DNA from: Berberis thunbergii
Taxonomy: Eukaryota > Streptophyta > Magnoliopsida > Ranunculales > Berberidaceae
Assembly (NCBI GenBank): GCA_003290165.1
Contig: QNQO01009129.1
Span: 1 to 64,000 of the forward strand
Reading direction: 5' to 3'
Length of the DNA stretch: 64,000 nucleotides
Shown piece by piece: positions 23,402-35,741 of this stretch. The notes beneath the pieces were generated by a model. That model made no database searches. It had not been told where the DNA came from and was given only the letters and a program-made list of their open reading frames with translations. A program made the position numbers and the translations under genes. Within the stretch, counting starts at the first letter, position 1. Each line of letters starts with the position of its first letter.

Positions 23402-24387
23402 TAGGGATGACAGTGGGGCGGATTTTCACGGATATCCGTCCCACTCGCTCCGTTTGAGGCGGATTTGGTTAAGGGTATATGGAGGTTAGGGCGGATACGG
23501 ATATCTAAATTATATCCGTTTATTATTCGGGGCGGATACGGATTTAATCATATCCGCCCCGCGGATATCCGTTTAACCGGTTAAATTACTAAAACACCCT
23601 TAAAATATAAATAGGGAATACCCTCGTCTCATTCTCATCTATTTCATTTTTTTATTTCATTCTCATTTCTCAACTCACAGCGAGGTTGAAGTCGAAGGCT
23701 GCTTCAGGCCCTCAAGGGTGGTCGAAGGTCTCAAAAGGTGGTCGAAGGTTGGTCTCGCAGGGTGGTCTCGGCCTCAAGGGTGGTCGCAGGGTCGAAGGCT
23801 GATCTCGGATCTCGGCCTCAAAGGGTGGTCGCAAGGTGATCTCGGTCGAAGGTGAGTCGCAGGTGGCTCTGAGATCTGCTTAGATCTGAGTTGCAAGGTT
23901 TCTCGTCAGTGAGATCGTTGGAGGTCAGATCGGGTGGTTCGATCTGCATCTGCGGTGGCTCGATCTGCGTCTGCGGTGGCTCGATTTGGTTGTTCGATCA
24001 ATTGATTTGGTAGTTTTGTAATTCGATTTGGTAGTTTTGGTTGTTTGATCAAACGATCTGGTGGTAATGAAATGGTTGTTGTTTGGTTGATATTTGAAAA
24101 TGAAAATGATGTTGTGATTTGTTGTTGTTCGACCTGTTTGTTGAAAATAGTGTTGTGATTTGAGAATGAAAATGGTGCTCTGATTTGAGAATGAAAATAG
24201 TTGAGAAATTTTTTTTTTTTCGGGTATTTGGGGCGGGGCGGATATTCACCAATCCATTCGGTTCGGAGATGGTTTTTATAAAATATGGTAAACGGATATC
24301 CGGGGCGGATTTGAATATCCATGATCTCCAGCGGGGCGGGGATGGATTTGTCCAAATCCGCTCCAATCCGCCCCGTTGCCATCCCTA
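23402..24387. mobile_element. non-autonomous hAT element 2 (CGGATATCCG-type)
   Basis: Starts TAGGGATGACAGTGGGGCGG and ends ...CCGTTGCCATCCCTA, with the perfect 8-bp duplication GTTTGGAG at 23394-23401 and 24388-24395. Subterminal regions are dense in GGGGCGGAT and the palindrome CGGATATCCG. The middle has a degenerate (gtcgaagg / ggtggtcgcagg) repeat block at 23690-23900. No transposase. Confidence 0.88.
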
Positions 24388-24456
24388 GTTTGGAGGGAGC
24401 AGTGGTGCTCAAACAAGAGGGAGGAGGATATGTTGGAAAATTCAAATTTAAGTGAG

Positions 24457-27400
24457 GGCATTTTCAGAAAACTAAAATTTGTGCATGACGTACTTATTGG
24501 AGGCGCACAGACTTCAATTTTTGTAGTTAACAAGGTTTGATTAGATATCAGCTTTTCGATAAAAAAAAAAACAAAAAGTGGGCAAAAGTTTCCAAACTTG
24601 AAATGGTTACCAAATTGGCATGTGGCACTATTAATTTTGTGAAGCATAAGAGAAGTGGAGAGCGTCCCGAATCTTTTGGTACGAGAAGAAAAACAAAGGA
24701 AAATGATAGGGGGCAAAATAGAAAGCAAACATGGCTCTCCTCTCCTCCTGCTGCTAAATTGAGGGCGCAAGACTGGTGCGTGTGAGCACCAGGCAGGCAA
24801 AGATCTCCTGTGGACGTAGTTGATTGATTGGAGGGAAGCCACTTGTAGTTTCTTCCAACAGGATAGGACTATCATGCTTTTTGACGCTAACTTCAATACA
24901 TTTCACACACCATTTCCATCTTAAGCAATCTCTTGCTGTTGTAAGAGAGTAGAGTATAATCAACTTATCATCATGGGCAATCGGAATTATGCAACTTGTG
25001 AGAAAATTTACATTTGACACTTCATGATTTTTTTATACATACATAGCCTAGCCTAGGTGTTTGCAACTTATGTAATGGATCATGGCTTAAGTTTGTCCGT
25101 GATAATGAATGATCCCCAAAGCTCAGTTTCGCAACCCCCTGTATGTAAAAATAACTTGTTTAAGAGATTTGATTAATTGAAGAAATCTTTGATCGTCAAA
25201 TGGCTTGGCAAGATCAGCCTACTTCAATTGAATCTTCATGAATTAAGAGATCCTAAGGCAATGCACAATTTTACTCAGCTCAACACTGGGAATACTCCCT
25301 CCTCTTATGTGACAGACTAAAAATGTTACCTAAAACACCTTTCAAATTTTGGAATTTATTGTTTGGTTAGTTTCATGATGAATAAATTCTCTCAATCAGG
25401 TTCCGTACTTGATTTATCATTAATATTTCTTACTTCATCTTAAACGGATTTAGATTTCATTGTTTATTTCTTAGAGGAAGATGATATTTGAAGCTCTCCA
25501 AAGTGAATCAGGCAGGAAACTACTGCATTGATCAGGAAGAGCACCTGGTGATATTTCTGGCGTCCTTCTTGTGGAAAATGACAGGTGAGTCTTAAACTAT
25601 TAACATTGTTCGTGGCCTGACCAGTTGATCTATTATTAGAACAATTTAGTGCCTTGCAGATCTAACATTAAAGTCAGAAGCAGAGCTGAAGATCATGGAA
25701 TACATAGACCTGCCTTTCCCTCAGTTGACATTTTTCCTACAATTCATACCTCTGTAAGTTATCCCCTTTCTTTCAGACACAAGCTTGCTTTGTAAAATGA
25801 TGTTTGGAATAACAAGTTTTATCATAAATGGTTGCAGGTTTGCAAGACTTTTTATACAGACAATGTTGCAGATAGCTTTGGCCAGTCAGAGACATGTCAA
25901 CTATAGATTCCTGTTGGTCTTCTCCTTCTTCTCATTTTTATGTCTGTACATTATAGACCACTCTGTTATTATATTATATCAGATCATATGGTCTAATCCT
26001 TTGTGTCTGGGAGTGTTATTTTTTTTATAAAGTACTAAATACGGTCAAGAATAGTCAAAATCTTAACTGATATTACATAACCAAGCAACAGACAACTATC
26101 CAGTATAGAATGAAATGCAACAAATAATCAACAACACTGATTATTTGCCTACACTGACTAGGTGCGAAAGTTTTCATTGGTCTTCATCTTGAACTTTCAC
26201 CTACTCCACTACAAAAATTATCACGTCAATGAATCGCTTGTTACAACAGGAAAGACCATCAAAACTACAAGAGTAAAATATCTGACATTCAGATATGAAG
26301 GGCAATCAAAACAACGTGAAAGAAGAGTTGAGGTAGAAGATTCACACATGGGAAAGCATTATTACTTTTCCGATGGGAATTCCTTCTCAGATATAGTGAT
26401 GGTTCCAGGATGTACGATGTTATGTTTATTGGGCTAATGAAAGTACTGGTGTAAGACTGCAAAGTACAGTTTTGCTGCGATCTATAGTAATAGTTTTTGT
26501 GATATCAAAGTTCCACTGTAGTGCATTGTATATAATGTTGCTCACTGAACAGCTCAAGTCTTTTAATTAGCAGTATTTATTATCTAAGATCGAGTAAATT
26601 AAGTGCAAGTACAACTGATCATGACAATTTGTATACTAACATTTCAGTTGTCAACTGTGTAGGATTGGTTGTTGCCACCGGATGTTCAACTGCTACATTT
26701 GTTTGAACAATATATTCTCAGCATATCCAGAACCACCCTTTACCTTGTGCAGATGACCTCAATCCATATGTGATAATAAATATTAGAATGAAAGGAAAAG
26801 AAAATAAATCTGCCAACTCTACATCATAACTCCATTATTATGGGCCCCATTCAATATGCAATTTATCACGAGGACTTCTTTGACTGTATCATAAATGCCA
26901 ACCTCTCCTAGGCTTCCAGCACTACGATAATAATAACCGTCAGTTTTTTTATGAGTCCATAGAGATTCATTTTTCACTCCAAAAGTGCCAAATCAACTTT
27001 CTCAAGAACTAAGGATTGTATACGAATGCTATGAAGATTACGCTAATCCTACAATAATAATACTTAAAATCCGAAATGACAAAAAAAAAAAAAAAATTGG
27101 ACGGAAAACTGGTGTTATGAACTACGCATGACCTCCACTGGCCATGTGTTTCTTGTTTTCTGTTTGTAATTACAAGAAAACGAGATACGAAGAAAAGAAA
27201 GATAAAAACTTGTAAACAAAACAAACAAGGTAAATTAGAATGAAATAGAGAATTATTAAAGAAGAAGAGCAGTAAAAAGGAACAAAAATGCTAGGAAATC
27301 AGGCTTTTGCAACCAGGGTGACGTGGCGTGAACTCGAGAGAATGAGGAAATCTCCAAAGAGTTTATGTGTATCTCGAGGTTGTAAAAAGCCTCCTCTAAC

Positions 27401-27780
27401 AAACGTTACATCATCCTAGTTACAAAACCTGGTTCCCTAGCATCAGTCAAAAAGGAAAGAAGAAATAGGTTGCATTTTTGTCCTAGTTTCATGCTTACCT
27501 TCGAATCCGGGGAGTTAGGAATCTGTTTAATCAGAGACATATTAGGATGTGTTTGCTCTTAAAGCTAGTTATAGATCCAGATTTGAGGAAGAATGTGTTA
27601 TGTTTCGCAAAATTCAGACCTAAAAAGGCAAAAACATGTCACTAGCATTTATCTGGTAGGTAAGAAGTGTAATCAAACACCTTTTTTCCGCTGATAATGC
27701 GGAAATTAGATCCTTTTCTCTCCCGAAAAAACGTAAATCAAACTGACCCTAAGATCCAAAAAGTTTGGTTCCTAGTGTGG
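24457..27780. other. intergenic, no gene recognised
   Basis: About 3.3 kb with no family I can name. Short coding-looking pieces occur at 25670-25755 (KSEAELKIMEYIDLPFPQ) and 26280-26435 (YEGQSKQRERRVEVEDSH), but they do not join into a gene by eye. A poly(A) run lies near 27081-27095. Confidence 0.4.
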
Positions 27781-27792
27781 TCAGAGTTGATC

Positions 27793-27800
27793 TATATAAA
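27793..27800 (+). promoter_or_regulatory. TATA box of the O-methyltransferase gene
   Basis: tatataaa lies 45-52 bp upstream of the ATG at 27845. This gives a short 5' leader, normal for a plant Pol II gene. The position is seen in the sequence; use is inferred. Confidence 0.55.
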
Positions 27801-27844
27801 TTATATGTAACAAGGGTAAGAATATCAAAACATAGAAAGTAATT

Positions 27845-29184
27845 ATGGGTTCCATTACTACGGACAATCTACACTTAAACTCCACAAAAGGAGATGAAGA
27901 CTGCTTGTATGCAATCCAGTTGGTGAGTGGAACAGCTCTGCCCATGGTCATGCAAACAGCAATAGAGCTTGACTTGTTTGAGATCATAGCGAAAGCTGGT
28001 AATGAAGCTAAGCTCTCCTCGCCTCAGATTGCATCTCAACTCAAGCCTAAGAATCCACAAGCACCAAAGTTGCTTGATCGTATGCTCCGTCTTCTAGCAA
28101 GTCATAATGTGTTAACATGCACCACCAAGACGTGTGTGGGTGGGGCTGTTGAAAGGTTCTATGGGTTGTCGCCTGTTGGCAAATATTTGGTTTCAGATGA
28201 AAATGGAGTTTCTTTTGCGCCTTGGGTCTTTTTGAATCAGAATAAATCTTCAATGGAAAGCTGGTACTTGGTAGCACAAGCCAAATTCTGTTAATCTATA
28301 TTCTATGGTTATATGATTTATGAATCCTCTGTTTGTTGCAGGCCCCGCCTAAAAGAGGCGATTCTTGATGGTGGGGATGCTTTTAGCTTGGCCCATGGAG
28401 TACACGCCTTTGAGTACTTTCCGAAGCAGCCCCAGCTTGGTGAGCTCTTCAACAAAGTGATGTTCAACAACACCACCATTACTATGAGCAAGCTTCTTGA
28501 GAAATACAAAGGGTTTGAGGAAGTAAAAGAGGTGGTTGATGTAGGTGGTGGGGTTGGCACCATGAGTGGCATCATCACTGCCAAGTATCCTTCAATCAAT
28601 TGCATCAACCTAGACTTGCCTCATGTGGTGCAAAATGCACCTTCCTTCCCCAGTAACTTGCTTTTCTATTCCCCTTCCTATATCTCACCATCTTAAACAA
28701 TGAATTCACGTTATATTTATACATGTTACAGGAGTTAAACATGTTGGAGGAGACATGTTTGCCAGCATTCCCAAAGGAGAAACCATTCTCTTGAAGGTTA
28801 GTAGTTAGTTAAGATACTTGTTATGGGAATTACATGGATAACAATCAAATACATCAACATAAAAACTCTTTCTTTATGTAGTGGGTACTACACAACTGGG
28901 ATGACGAAAATTGCATAAAACTATTGAAGAAATGTCATGAAGCTCTTCCAGATAATGGGAAGATGATCATTGTTGACGCTGTTTTACCAGAAGAACCAGA
29001 GTCAGATGCAGCAGCCAGAGGCATTTGTCAAATTGATATGATAATGATGGCATATCATCCAACAGGCACAGAAAGAACTAAAAAAGAGTTTGAGTCCTTG
29101 GCAAGTTTAGCTGGATTTGCTGGAATTAAACTTATTTGTCCTGCTTCTATTTATTGGGTGATGGAGTTGTACAAGAAAAAGTAA
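27845..29184 (+). CDS. COMT-like class-II SAM-dependent O-methyltransferase
   Basis: Cytosolic enzyme that moves a methyl group from SAM to a phenolic hydroxyl (phenylpropanoid, flavonoid or alkaloid) or, in some relatives, a nitrogen. Exons 27845-28263, 28342-28652, 28732-28796, 28882-29184; phases agree and the total is 1098 nt, 365 aa, normal for the family. The N-terminal dimerisation domain (LVSGTALPMVMQTAIELDLF, LLDRMLRLLASHNVL) precedes the Rossmann fold with SAM loop VVDVGGGVG (residues 204-212), DLPHVVQNAP, GGDMFASIPKGE and the catalytic His (LHNWDD, His269, as in alfalfa COMT). Partners are Asp297 (Glu in COMT, Asp in isoflavone OMT) and the Glu of GTERT. The usual MESWYHLK motif reads MESWPRLK across the first splice; a donor six bases downstream does not keep frame. 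Overall closer to N-/O-methyltransferases ending WVMEL than to lignin COMT. Substrate cannot be told. Confidence 0.92.
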
Positions 29185-30264
29185 AACTGATAATTAGGTT
29201 TGACACTTATAATTGAATAAGAGGTGCTATATATATAGTCTACACAACTGTTGGCCGGTTCAAAGGACTTGCATTTTAGTTTTTGATCTTTGCAACAAAG
29301 TTAAAGACCTATATGTCAAATATCTGTTTCATCTCTAAAAAGTGCGATTCCAGTGAAAATTTTCAGCTTCCTTAAGGGGACTCTTTATCATTTTATTTAA
29401 TTTTTTTTGGAAGCAGTTGTCTTCCCTCTTCGTTTCTTCTTAATCTTCGCTTTATTTCCAAGTGGTCATGAGTGAGCGGAATTTGTCAGTTGATATCGTA
29501 CAAGCTCTGTGAGAGGATGTCTCTGAAATTCCTTTGGAGTGCGCAATCTTGAATGCTAATGTTGTTTGATATGCAAAAAGTTTGTAAATATCTCTTAGAA
29601 ATTCTTATCTTTCCTCGTACTGAAATCACTTACAAAGTTGGGTGCAGAAGTCTTGTAGCATCACTTTGTACTAAAAACACAGACTTTGATCAATGACATG
29701 CACATGAATTTCCAATCATTCTGGTGTGCTAAATATTGCATTGATTGTCATGATACTGTAAAGCTTATCATTATTTATCCGTATCCGCCAGATGACAGTT
29801 TATCAGCTTCAGCTAAATTTTGCATAAGCAGGTTCAAACGAGCTGAAATATCGCACGACTTTGTGGACAATGCATGGGTTTTTCGTGTAAATCTTGATTC
29901 ACTTCGTAATACCATAACACAACCACAAACTTTTTGTTTTTCATTGCTTTTCTTACCATCATATCTGCAGAAATCTTTATAACTCTACACGCCAGTATAT
30001 CCTCCTCAGTTGTCAAATCGATTGGGAGCCTCCTTCCTGTATGTCGAATAACACACACATATGTTGACAAAGAAGTAGCTGTCTGCTTCAGATATCTTGA
30101 TGATCTCAAAGATACCGAAGCTGTATGGTGAGGCCCACATCCACAAGTATTAGTTCCTACCACAAGCTGTATAGGCGTTTGTGATTAAATGATTAATTGT
30201 TGAGCTGACAACAAATTATAAAACTACGTATAAAATTGCAAAACAGCCACTTACTGAAGAATCA
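29185..30264. other. downstream of the methyltransferase, no gene recognised
   Basis: Probable 3' UTR to about 29220 (ttgaataagag as a weak polyadenylation signal), then AT-rich DNA. Overlapping open frames on both strands at 29686-30163 match nothing I know. Confidence 0.4.
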
Positions 30265-30545
30265 GGGCCGGCCCTTACATTAGGTGCCCAAAGCGAACTC
30301 TCCAAGTGGCACCCCCTTTTATATATATATATATATATATAGCATACACACACGAAAATAATAATAATAATAATAATAAATAAATATACATTTGAAACAC
30401 GAGCTGGAGCGTGATCGATGTATCTTACAACAATGAAATATTTTCACCTCGTCAATTTTTCAATTGATCTCTTGAGGTATGACATGGGTTTGCATAACGA
30501 CAATTATGTAATTTTTTTTTTAACTTGGTGGCCCTGAGGTGTGGT
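30265..30545. mobile_element. possible short hAT-like element with TA and ATA microsatellites
   Basis: Left CAGGGCCGGCCCTTAC and, in reverse complement at the right, CAGGGCCACCAAG resemble the CAGGG ends of plant hAT-type repeats. The centre has (TA)n at about 30320-30341 and (ATA)n at about 30357-30380. No target duplication found; the boundary is uncertain. Confidence 0.3.
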
Positions 30546-31241
30546 GCCCTAGACCTAGGCCTCTTGACCTGAAAAGAATCTTAGTTCTAATTGAATGAAA
30601 TGTGTTGTTAATTTCTTTAATGAAAAACAGAGTACATCTCTTCCATTTCCAAAACTGAAATTTAAAATGCAACTGTGGATGTTCTTAAAGGCGCATTACG
30701 ATGTGTATGATAACTTGAAGGCATGTCAAAATGAAATGAAAATGGAGTGTTTTGAGGCATCACAATTCCATCCCTCAAGTTTAACAATAATCTTCTTGAT
30801 CAATTGGTTGTTTTCTAAACCTGACAACCCCAAAGAGGATGTAGAAGTGAGCCTGTTCTAAAGTCTTAAACACTTCTGAAAGCCATTTCTTTGAATTTTC
30901 TGCTTTTTTAATACATCGAGATTGTCTACTCATAAGAAATCCACTTGAGGTTGAACCCAATCTTTTATTTCATATGATCCATAATTTCTGGTAGCAACAA
31001 CCAACCATTAAATGTGGCACATTAACAGGTCAAGATTTATTCTCATGATGTATAGACAATTTGAAATCAGTTTTCTTACATATGGTTGTAAAAATGGTAC
31101 GAAGAAGATAACATGCGAGAGTAATTTTTCATTATAAAGCAATGTAATTTATGCAAGAGGTATCCTATTGGATCTTGTCCTACAATTTAGACTATGATAA
31201 GAATACAGCTAGATAACTATAATTACAATATTCCTAAGTTG

Positions 31242-32535
31242 TGTTGATAAAGAATTGTATTGAAAATATTGTTCTCCCTTCATTGAAATAGAATACAAGC
31301 TTATATAGAGCTAACTTTGACATAACCTAATAGAAATAGAAAACCTAACAAACTTAGGAAACCAAAATACAATAGGAAATCTAACCAAACTTAGGAAACA
31401 AATCACTAGCCATCAGAAAGTTTCCTAACCCCATAAAACTTCTAACCCCATAAAACTTGCAACACAATATGCTAAAATATATTTTCCTAACAATAGGATG
31501 TATTTCCTAATACTGAAAGATATTTTCCTAACAATAGGATGTATTGACTTCTATTCTCTAACACCCCCCCGCAAGCTGGACATGTAGATGCAGACGAAAT
31601 GTGCAGCTTGGAGGAAACTTTAAAGTCCTATTTGGTGATCAAATCATTATCGTCGAGTCTGGACGAGTCCTGGTATTGCTCAATTCGAGTGGTATTGCTC
31701 AAGCCGAGACAACACGGATTTTGGTATTGCTCAATTCGAGTGGTATTGCTCAAGTCGAGACAACATAGATTTTGGTATTGCTCAATTTGAGTGGTATTGC
31801 TCAATTCGAGACAACATAGAATTTGGTATTGCTCAATTCGAGACAACACATATTTTGGTATTGCTCAATTCGAGTGGTATTGCTCAATTCGAGACAACAT
31901 AGATTTTGGTATTGCTCAATTTGAGTGGTATAGCTCAATTCGAGACATAGATTTTGGTATTGCTCAATTTGAGTGGTATAGCTCAATTCGAGATAAGATA
32001 TATTTTGGTATTGTTGGCCCTCCTTCCTTGATTGAATTGCAGATTGGCGGCGTGTTGCTGATATGCATGAAGTTGTTGTAGAGTGCAATTTCCCTTCAAT
32101 TTAGTTGAACTTTGTTGTCGAAGATGTTTCTCCTGCTGTCATCCCTCCCCCGCCTCTTGCATAGTCGTCAGAGGCGGGGAAGAGCTTGAATCTCCAGAGT
32201 CTTAGGTCACCAAAGAAAGTAGCTCTGATACCATGTTAAAGAATTGTATTGAAAATATTGTTCTCCCTTCATTGAAATAGAATACAAGCTTATATAGAGC
32301 TAACTTTGACATAACCTAATAGAAATAGAAAACCTAACAAACTTAGGAAACCAAAATACAATAGGAAATCTAACCAAACTTAGGAAACAAATCACTAGCC
32401 ATCAGAAAGTTTCCTAACCCCATAAAACTTGCAACACAATATGCTAAAATATATTTTCCTAACAATAGGATGTATTTCCTAATACTGAAAGATATTTTCC
32501 TAACAATAGGATGTATTGACTTCTATTATCTAACA
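31242..32535 (-). mobile_element. LTR pair with PBS and PPT (non-autonomous or rearranged copia)
   Basis: Near-identical direct repeats 31242-31563 and 32234-32535 run TGTT...TAACA. The left copy differs mainly by a duplicated ccccataaaacttctaa-type stretch. Right of the left repeat is ccccccccgc, a polypurine tract on the minus strand. Left of the right repeat is tagctctgataccatg, the complement of a TGGTATCAGAGC primer binding site. The element is therefore antisense: 5' LTR on the right. Its 670-bp internal region has no gag or pol, only a minisatellite. Flanks show no 5-bp duplication, which fits recombination with the adjacent copia body as well as independent insertion. Confidence 0.8.
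31672..32010. repeat. 18-bp minisatellite in 51-bp dimers
   Basis: About thirteen copies of GGTATTGCTCAATTCGAG (variants: aatttgag, aagccgag, tatagctc) are arranged mostly as pairs followed by an acaacatagatttt spacer, giving a higher-order period near 51 bp. The array is open in frames on both strands (WYCSIR-type and IEQYQN-type repeats), a by-product of the repeat rather than genes. Confidence 0.9.
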
Positions 32536-32569
32536 TGTCAAGCTATCCCTATGTCATAGGAGAATCAAG

Positions 32570-34060
32570 TTGGTGAGTGAATATCAAGAACTCCCAACTT
32601 GTACAACATACCATTGAAAGCTTATTTTCCTAATGGCATTGTGAGCATGTCCGCTACCTGTTGTGATGAGGCTATGTGCTTGGTGTCAATTGAACCATTT
32701 TGGATTATTTTTTCTCTAATGAAGTGGCAATCTAATTCAATGTGCCTCATTCTCTTATGAAATACATGGTTGGCCGCTATGTGCAAAGCAACTTGATTGT
32801 TGCCTCCGGATGTGGCACCTGTAGATCTTGCAACAAGCTGTGCAACCAAGTGAGTTCATAACAAGTACCCACTATGGTTCGATACTCAGCTTCTTTTAAA
32901 GAAAAAGAGACAATTTCTGTCTCTTTCTCCTCCAAGAGATCGAAGTTCCTAGAAAGACCCAATAACCAGTTCTTGACCTCCCAAATAGTAGGACAACAAG
33001 CACAATCAGAATCAAAAGAATTTTGAGCTGAAAAGAAAAGATCTCGTCTGAGAGAACTTTTAAGATACTTCAAAGTATGGAGTGTGGCATCCCAATGCGG
33101 CTTCCTTGGCTCATGCGTAAACCTGCTAACGACATGAACTGCATATGTAATATCAGGCTTAGTGATGGTCAAATAGATTACATGACCTACAAACCTTCTA
33201 TATTGTTGTGGATCTACAAGTAGTTAACCTGTGTCTGACAATTTGAGGTTTTGTTCCATAGGAAAGCAAATTGGTCTTTTTCCTCATAAACCTCAAATCT
33301 TCAAGAATTTCAAGGGCATACTTCCTCTAAGAAATTGCAATACCTTTCTTGGAGCGAGATACCTTAATTCCTAAAAAGAATTTCAGATCCCCAACATCCT
33401 TGATGCAGAAAGTGGTTATGGAGACACCGTTTGAGAGTATTGATATCACCCAAGTCAATTCTTGTAATCAATATATCATCAACATAAATCAAAAGAGTAG
33501 TGAGTGGCTTCCCTTTTTTACGTGTAAAGAGAGAGTAATCAGTTCTGGATTGAATGAAACCAGTAGCTCGTATGGCATTAGAGAATTTAACAAATCATTG
33601 GCGAGAAGCTTGTTTTAGGCCATATAGCGACTTGTTGAGGCAGCATATACCATATTCTCCCCTGGAGCCGGAGACCAAGAGGTGGGAGCATATACATTTC
33701 TTCATGGAGATCACCATGAAGAAAAGCAATGTGAACATCGAGTTGGTGAAGATACCAAGATTGAGCGGTAACAATGGCAAGGAGACAATGAATTGTGATC
33801 ATCTTGGCTATGGGAGAGAAGGTATCATGCAATCAATACCCTTAGTCTGAGTGTACCCTTTAGCAACTAATGAGCCTTATACCGCTCGATGGAACCATCC
33901 GAGCAATGTTTGATCTTGTAAACCCACCGACAGCCAATTGGTTCCTTGCCAGGAAGAAGAGGAGTGAGAGTCCATGTGTGATTCAATTCTACGGCTTGGA
34001 GTTCAAAGAGCATCACTTGTTGCAATTTGGATCAGAGGCAGCATTAACATAAGTGTGAGG
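32570..34060 (-). pseudogene. Ty1/copia pol remnant (reverse transcriptase and RNase H)
   Basis: Read on the minus strand, from high to low coordinates: N-terminal RT region near 34050-33850 (GRKPIG-like and KIKHCSDGS-like words), RT core at 33832-33587 (HDTFSPIAKM, LHQLDVHIAFLHGDLHEE), an intact YVDDIL near 33466-33486, the connection TKPDITYAVHVVSRFTHEPR at about 33160, and RNase H at 32849-32622 (ALHIAANHVFHKRMRHIELD, VADMLT), ending shortly after 32600. Several frameshifts and stops. Integrase and gag are not visible. The 3' end points directly at the LTR at 32234-32535, which could be its own. Confidence 0.85.
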
Positions 34061-35423
34061 CTCTACACTACGACCAATGTTGTAGATAAAACAAGATGAG
34101 ATGGTTAGTACCGATGGTAAAAAATAAAGTTGCATAGTGAACAGCGAGTACCTGATGAGTGAACTTGAGACAAATACTCCAATTGGATGGATGGTGGCAG
34201 CATGACAACATAATCCTGGATGTGGCTAGGCAAAGTTTTAGTGCAGTCTTACTATTGAAGAAGCAGTACAGGTGATGATGAGAAGACGGGGCTGGGCGAA
34301 GTGGGGAACATTGGTGGGGGACTGTCGAGTAAAAATGGGAAACTATCGGATGAATGTGGGGGTGTGGTCAGTATAGGAAGGGAGGTCCGTTGTCACGAGA
34401 AATTTTTTAAACATTTCTTAAAACCAAAAATAAATAAATAACAAAGTTCAAAAAGTATGACGATTGTTACCAATTTTGAAGTAAAAAAATCTTAACGAGG
34501 AAACTCCTGACGATATTCGCACCACAAATAAACCTCCAACAATGCCGCTCAAAAACTCTGTAACCTGAAAAAGGCTAATTGGCTATGTTCCAATAAAAAA
34601 GTGCCTAATAAGCATAAACTTACTTGGATAGACGATGTAGTTGGTATGCATATCTTCATCTCTAGTAAATAAAATAAGTTACATAAACTACATACACAAG
34701 AAAACAACAATTCAAAGACATGTAGTTCCTTAATGAGGCAAGCATGTCCCTCTAATAAGTTGTACCATACTTAAAGTAAATATATTTTTACCATTGTGAG
34801 GTTGACCATGGTAAGTCTAACATGCAGAAACGTTAGTAGATTTACCATCCTGCACGAAATGGTGATAAACAAATTGATTTAATTTCTAAATTTATTCGTA
34901 TTTAACATAAATAAAATTTAATAGGTATTTGAATACTAGTATGAGAAATTTACTTTCAAGAAAATACAAATCATAAGTGTAATTCACCATTTATTGAATT
35001 ATAACAAATACATATTTTACCTTAAGGAAGACATGTATTTCTAATTCAATGATTGAATGAACATTCAATTTCTTCCCTTAAGGCAATCATCCATATATAT
35101 TAACAGAGTAATATTCACACTAGGGTAAACTTTATGTTTTCATAATTGCACATTTTGCTTATTTTCACCAATCAAACTTTCCTCATGTGTCGAACACACC
35201 TCACTCAAGTGTCTCCGTTGCATTCGAAAACCATTCGGTGTCCCATGTGGGGTACCACGTCGAGGGTCATTCATCTCATCCAAAGTTTGATCCATGGCAA
35301 ATATATTATTATACATACATCTGAACTCATATGAGACATTGTACCCAGTATGCAAGAAAATTCACATATAAATCATATACCAAGTATACAAATGTTTGTA
35401 TACTAAATCACACTTTTTACATG
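34061..35423. other. intergenic, no gene recognised
   Basis: AT-rich. The minus-strand frame at 35355-35140 (NDPRRGTPHGTPNGFRMQRR) looks slightly protein-like but matches no family I can name. Confidence 0.4.
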
Positions 35424-35741
35424 TTTCACTACAAGAAATTAGCAATTTAACGGCAGTTATTTAGCGACGGTTTGAAAAACCCGCCGCTAAATACTGTCTT
35501 TGACGATGTTTATTCACCCATCGCACAATAATATTATTTAACGACGGTAAAAGTTGATTGCGACGGGCTTAAACATCGTTATAAATAAAACATCTTTTTT
35601 TTTAGCAAATGTTATACCTTCCAAATGTGAAAACCCTACCCCTTATTCTCTCTACTCTTTATCGCCTGCGCCCACTCCAGCCCTGCCATCTCCTGCGCGC
35701 GTCTTCTTCTTCAGGTGAGTTTTTCACTTCTTCATCAACTC

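Larger units (their letters stand above)
23145..24456 (+). pseudogene. coding fragment split by a SINE and a hAT
   Basis: Three short pieces (to 23171, 23331-23401, 24396-24456) lie in one frame once each insertion and one copy of its duplication are skipped. The middle piece reads LEPTLVVSLIEHDAGGFSLE, the last GAVVLKQEGGGYVGKFKFK followed by a stop. Both insertions fall inside the frame, which suggests the target was a genuine coding 3' end. Upstream of 23120 the frame is closed by a stop, unless an intron or indel intervenes. The protein family is not recognised. Confidence 0.45.

Noticed and set aside
24276..24896. 206-codon minus-strand frame
   Set aside because: It crosses the hAT boundary at 24387, contains no recognised motif, and composition is not protein-like.
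25470..26440. Coding-like pieces as a multi-exon gene
   Set aside because: Several blocks look protein-like, but splice phases do not connect and no family was recognised, so no gene is called.
26207..26523. CACTACA at 26207 and TGTAGTG ending at 26523 as a small CACTA
   Set aside because: Inverted match is limited to seven bases, no subterminal repeats, and flanking triplets differ (CTC against CAT).
31599..32088. Overlapping repetitive open frames on both strands
   Set aside because: They are translations of the 18-bp minisatellite, not genes.
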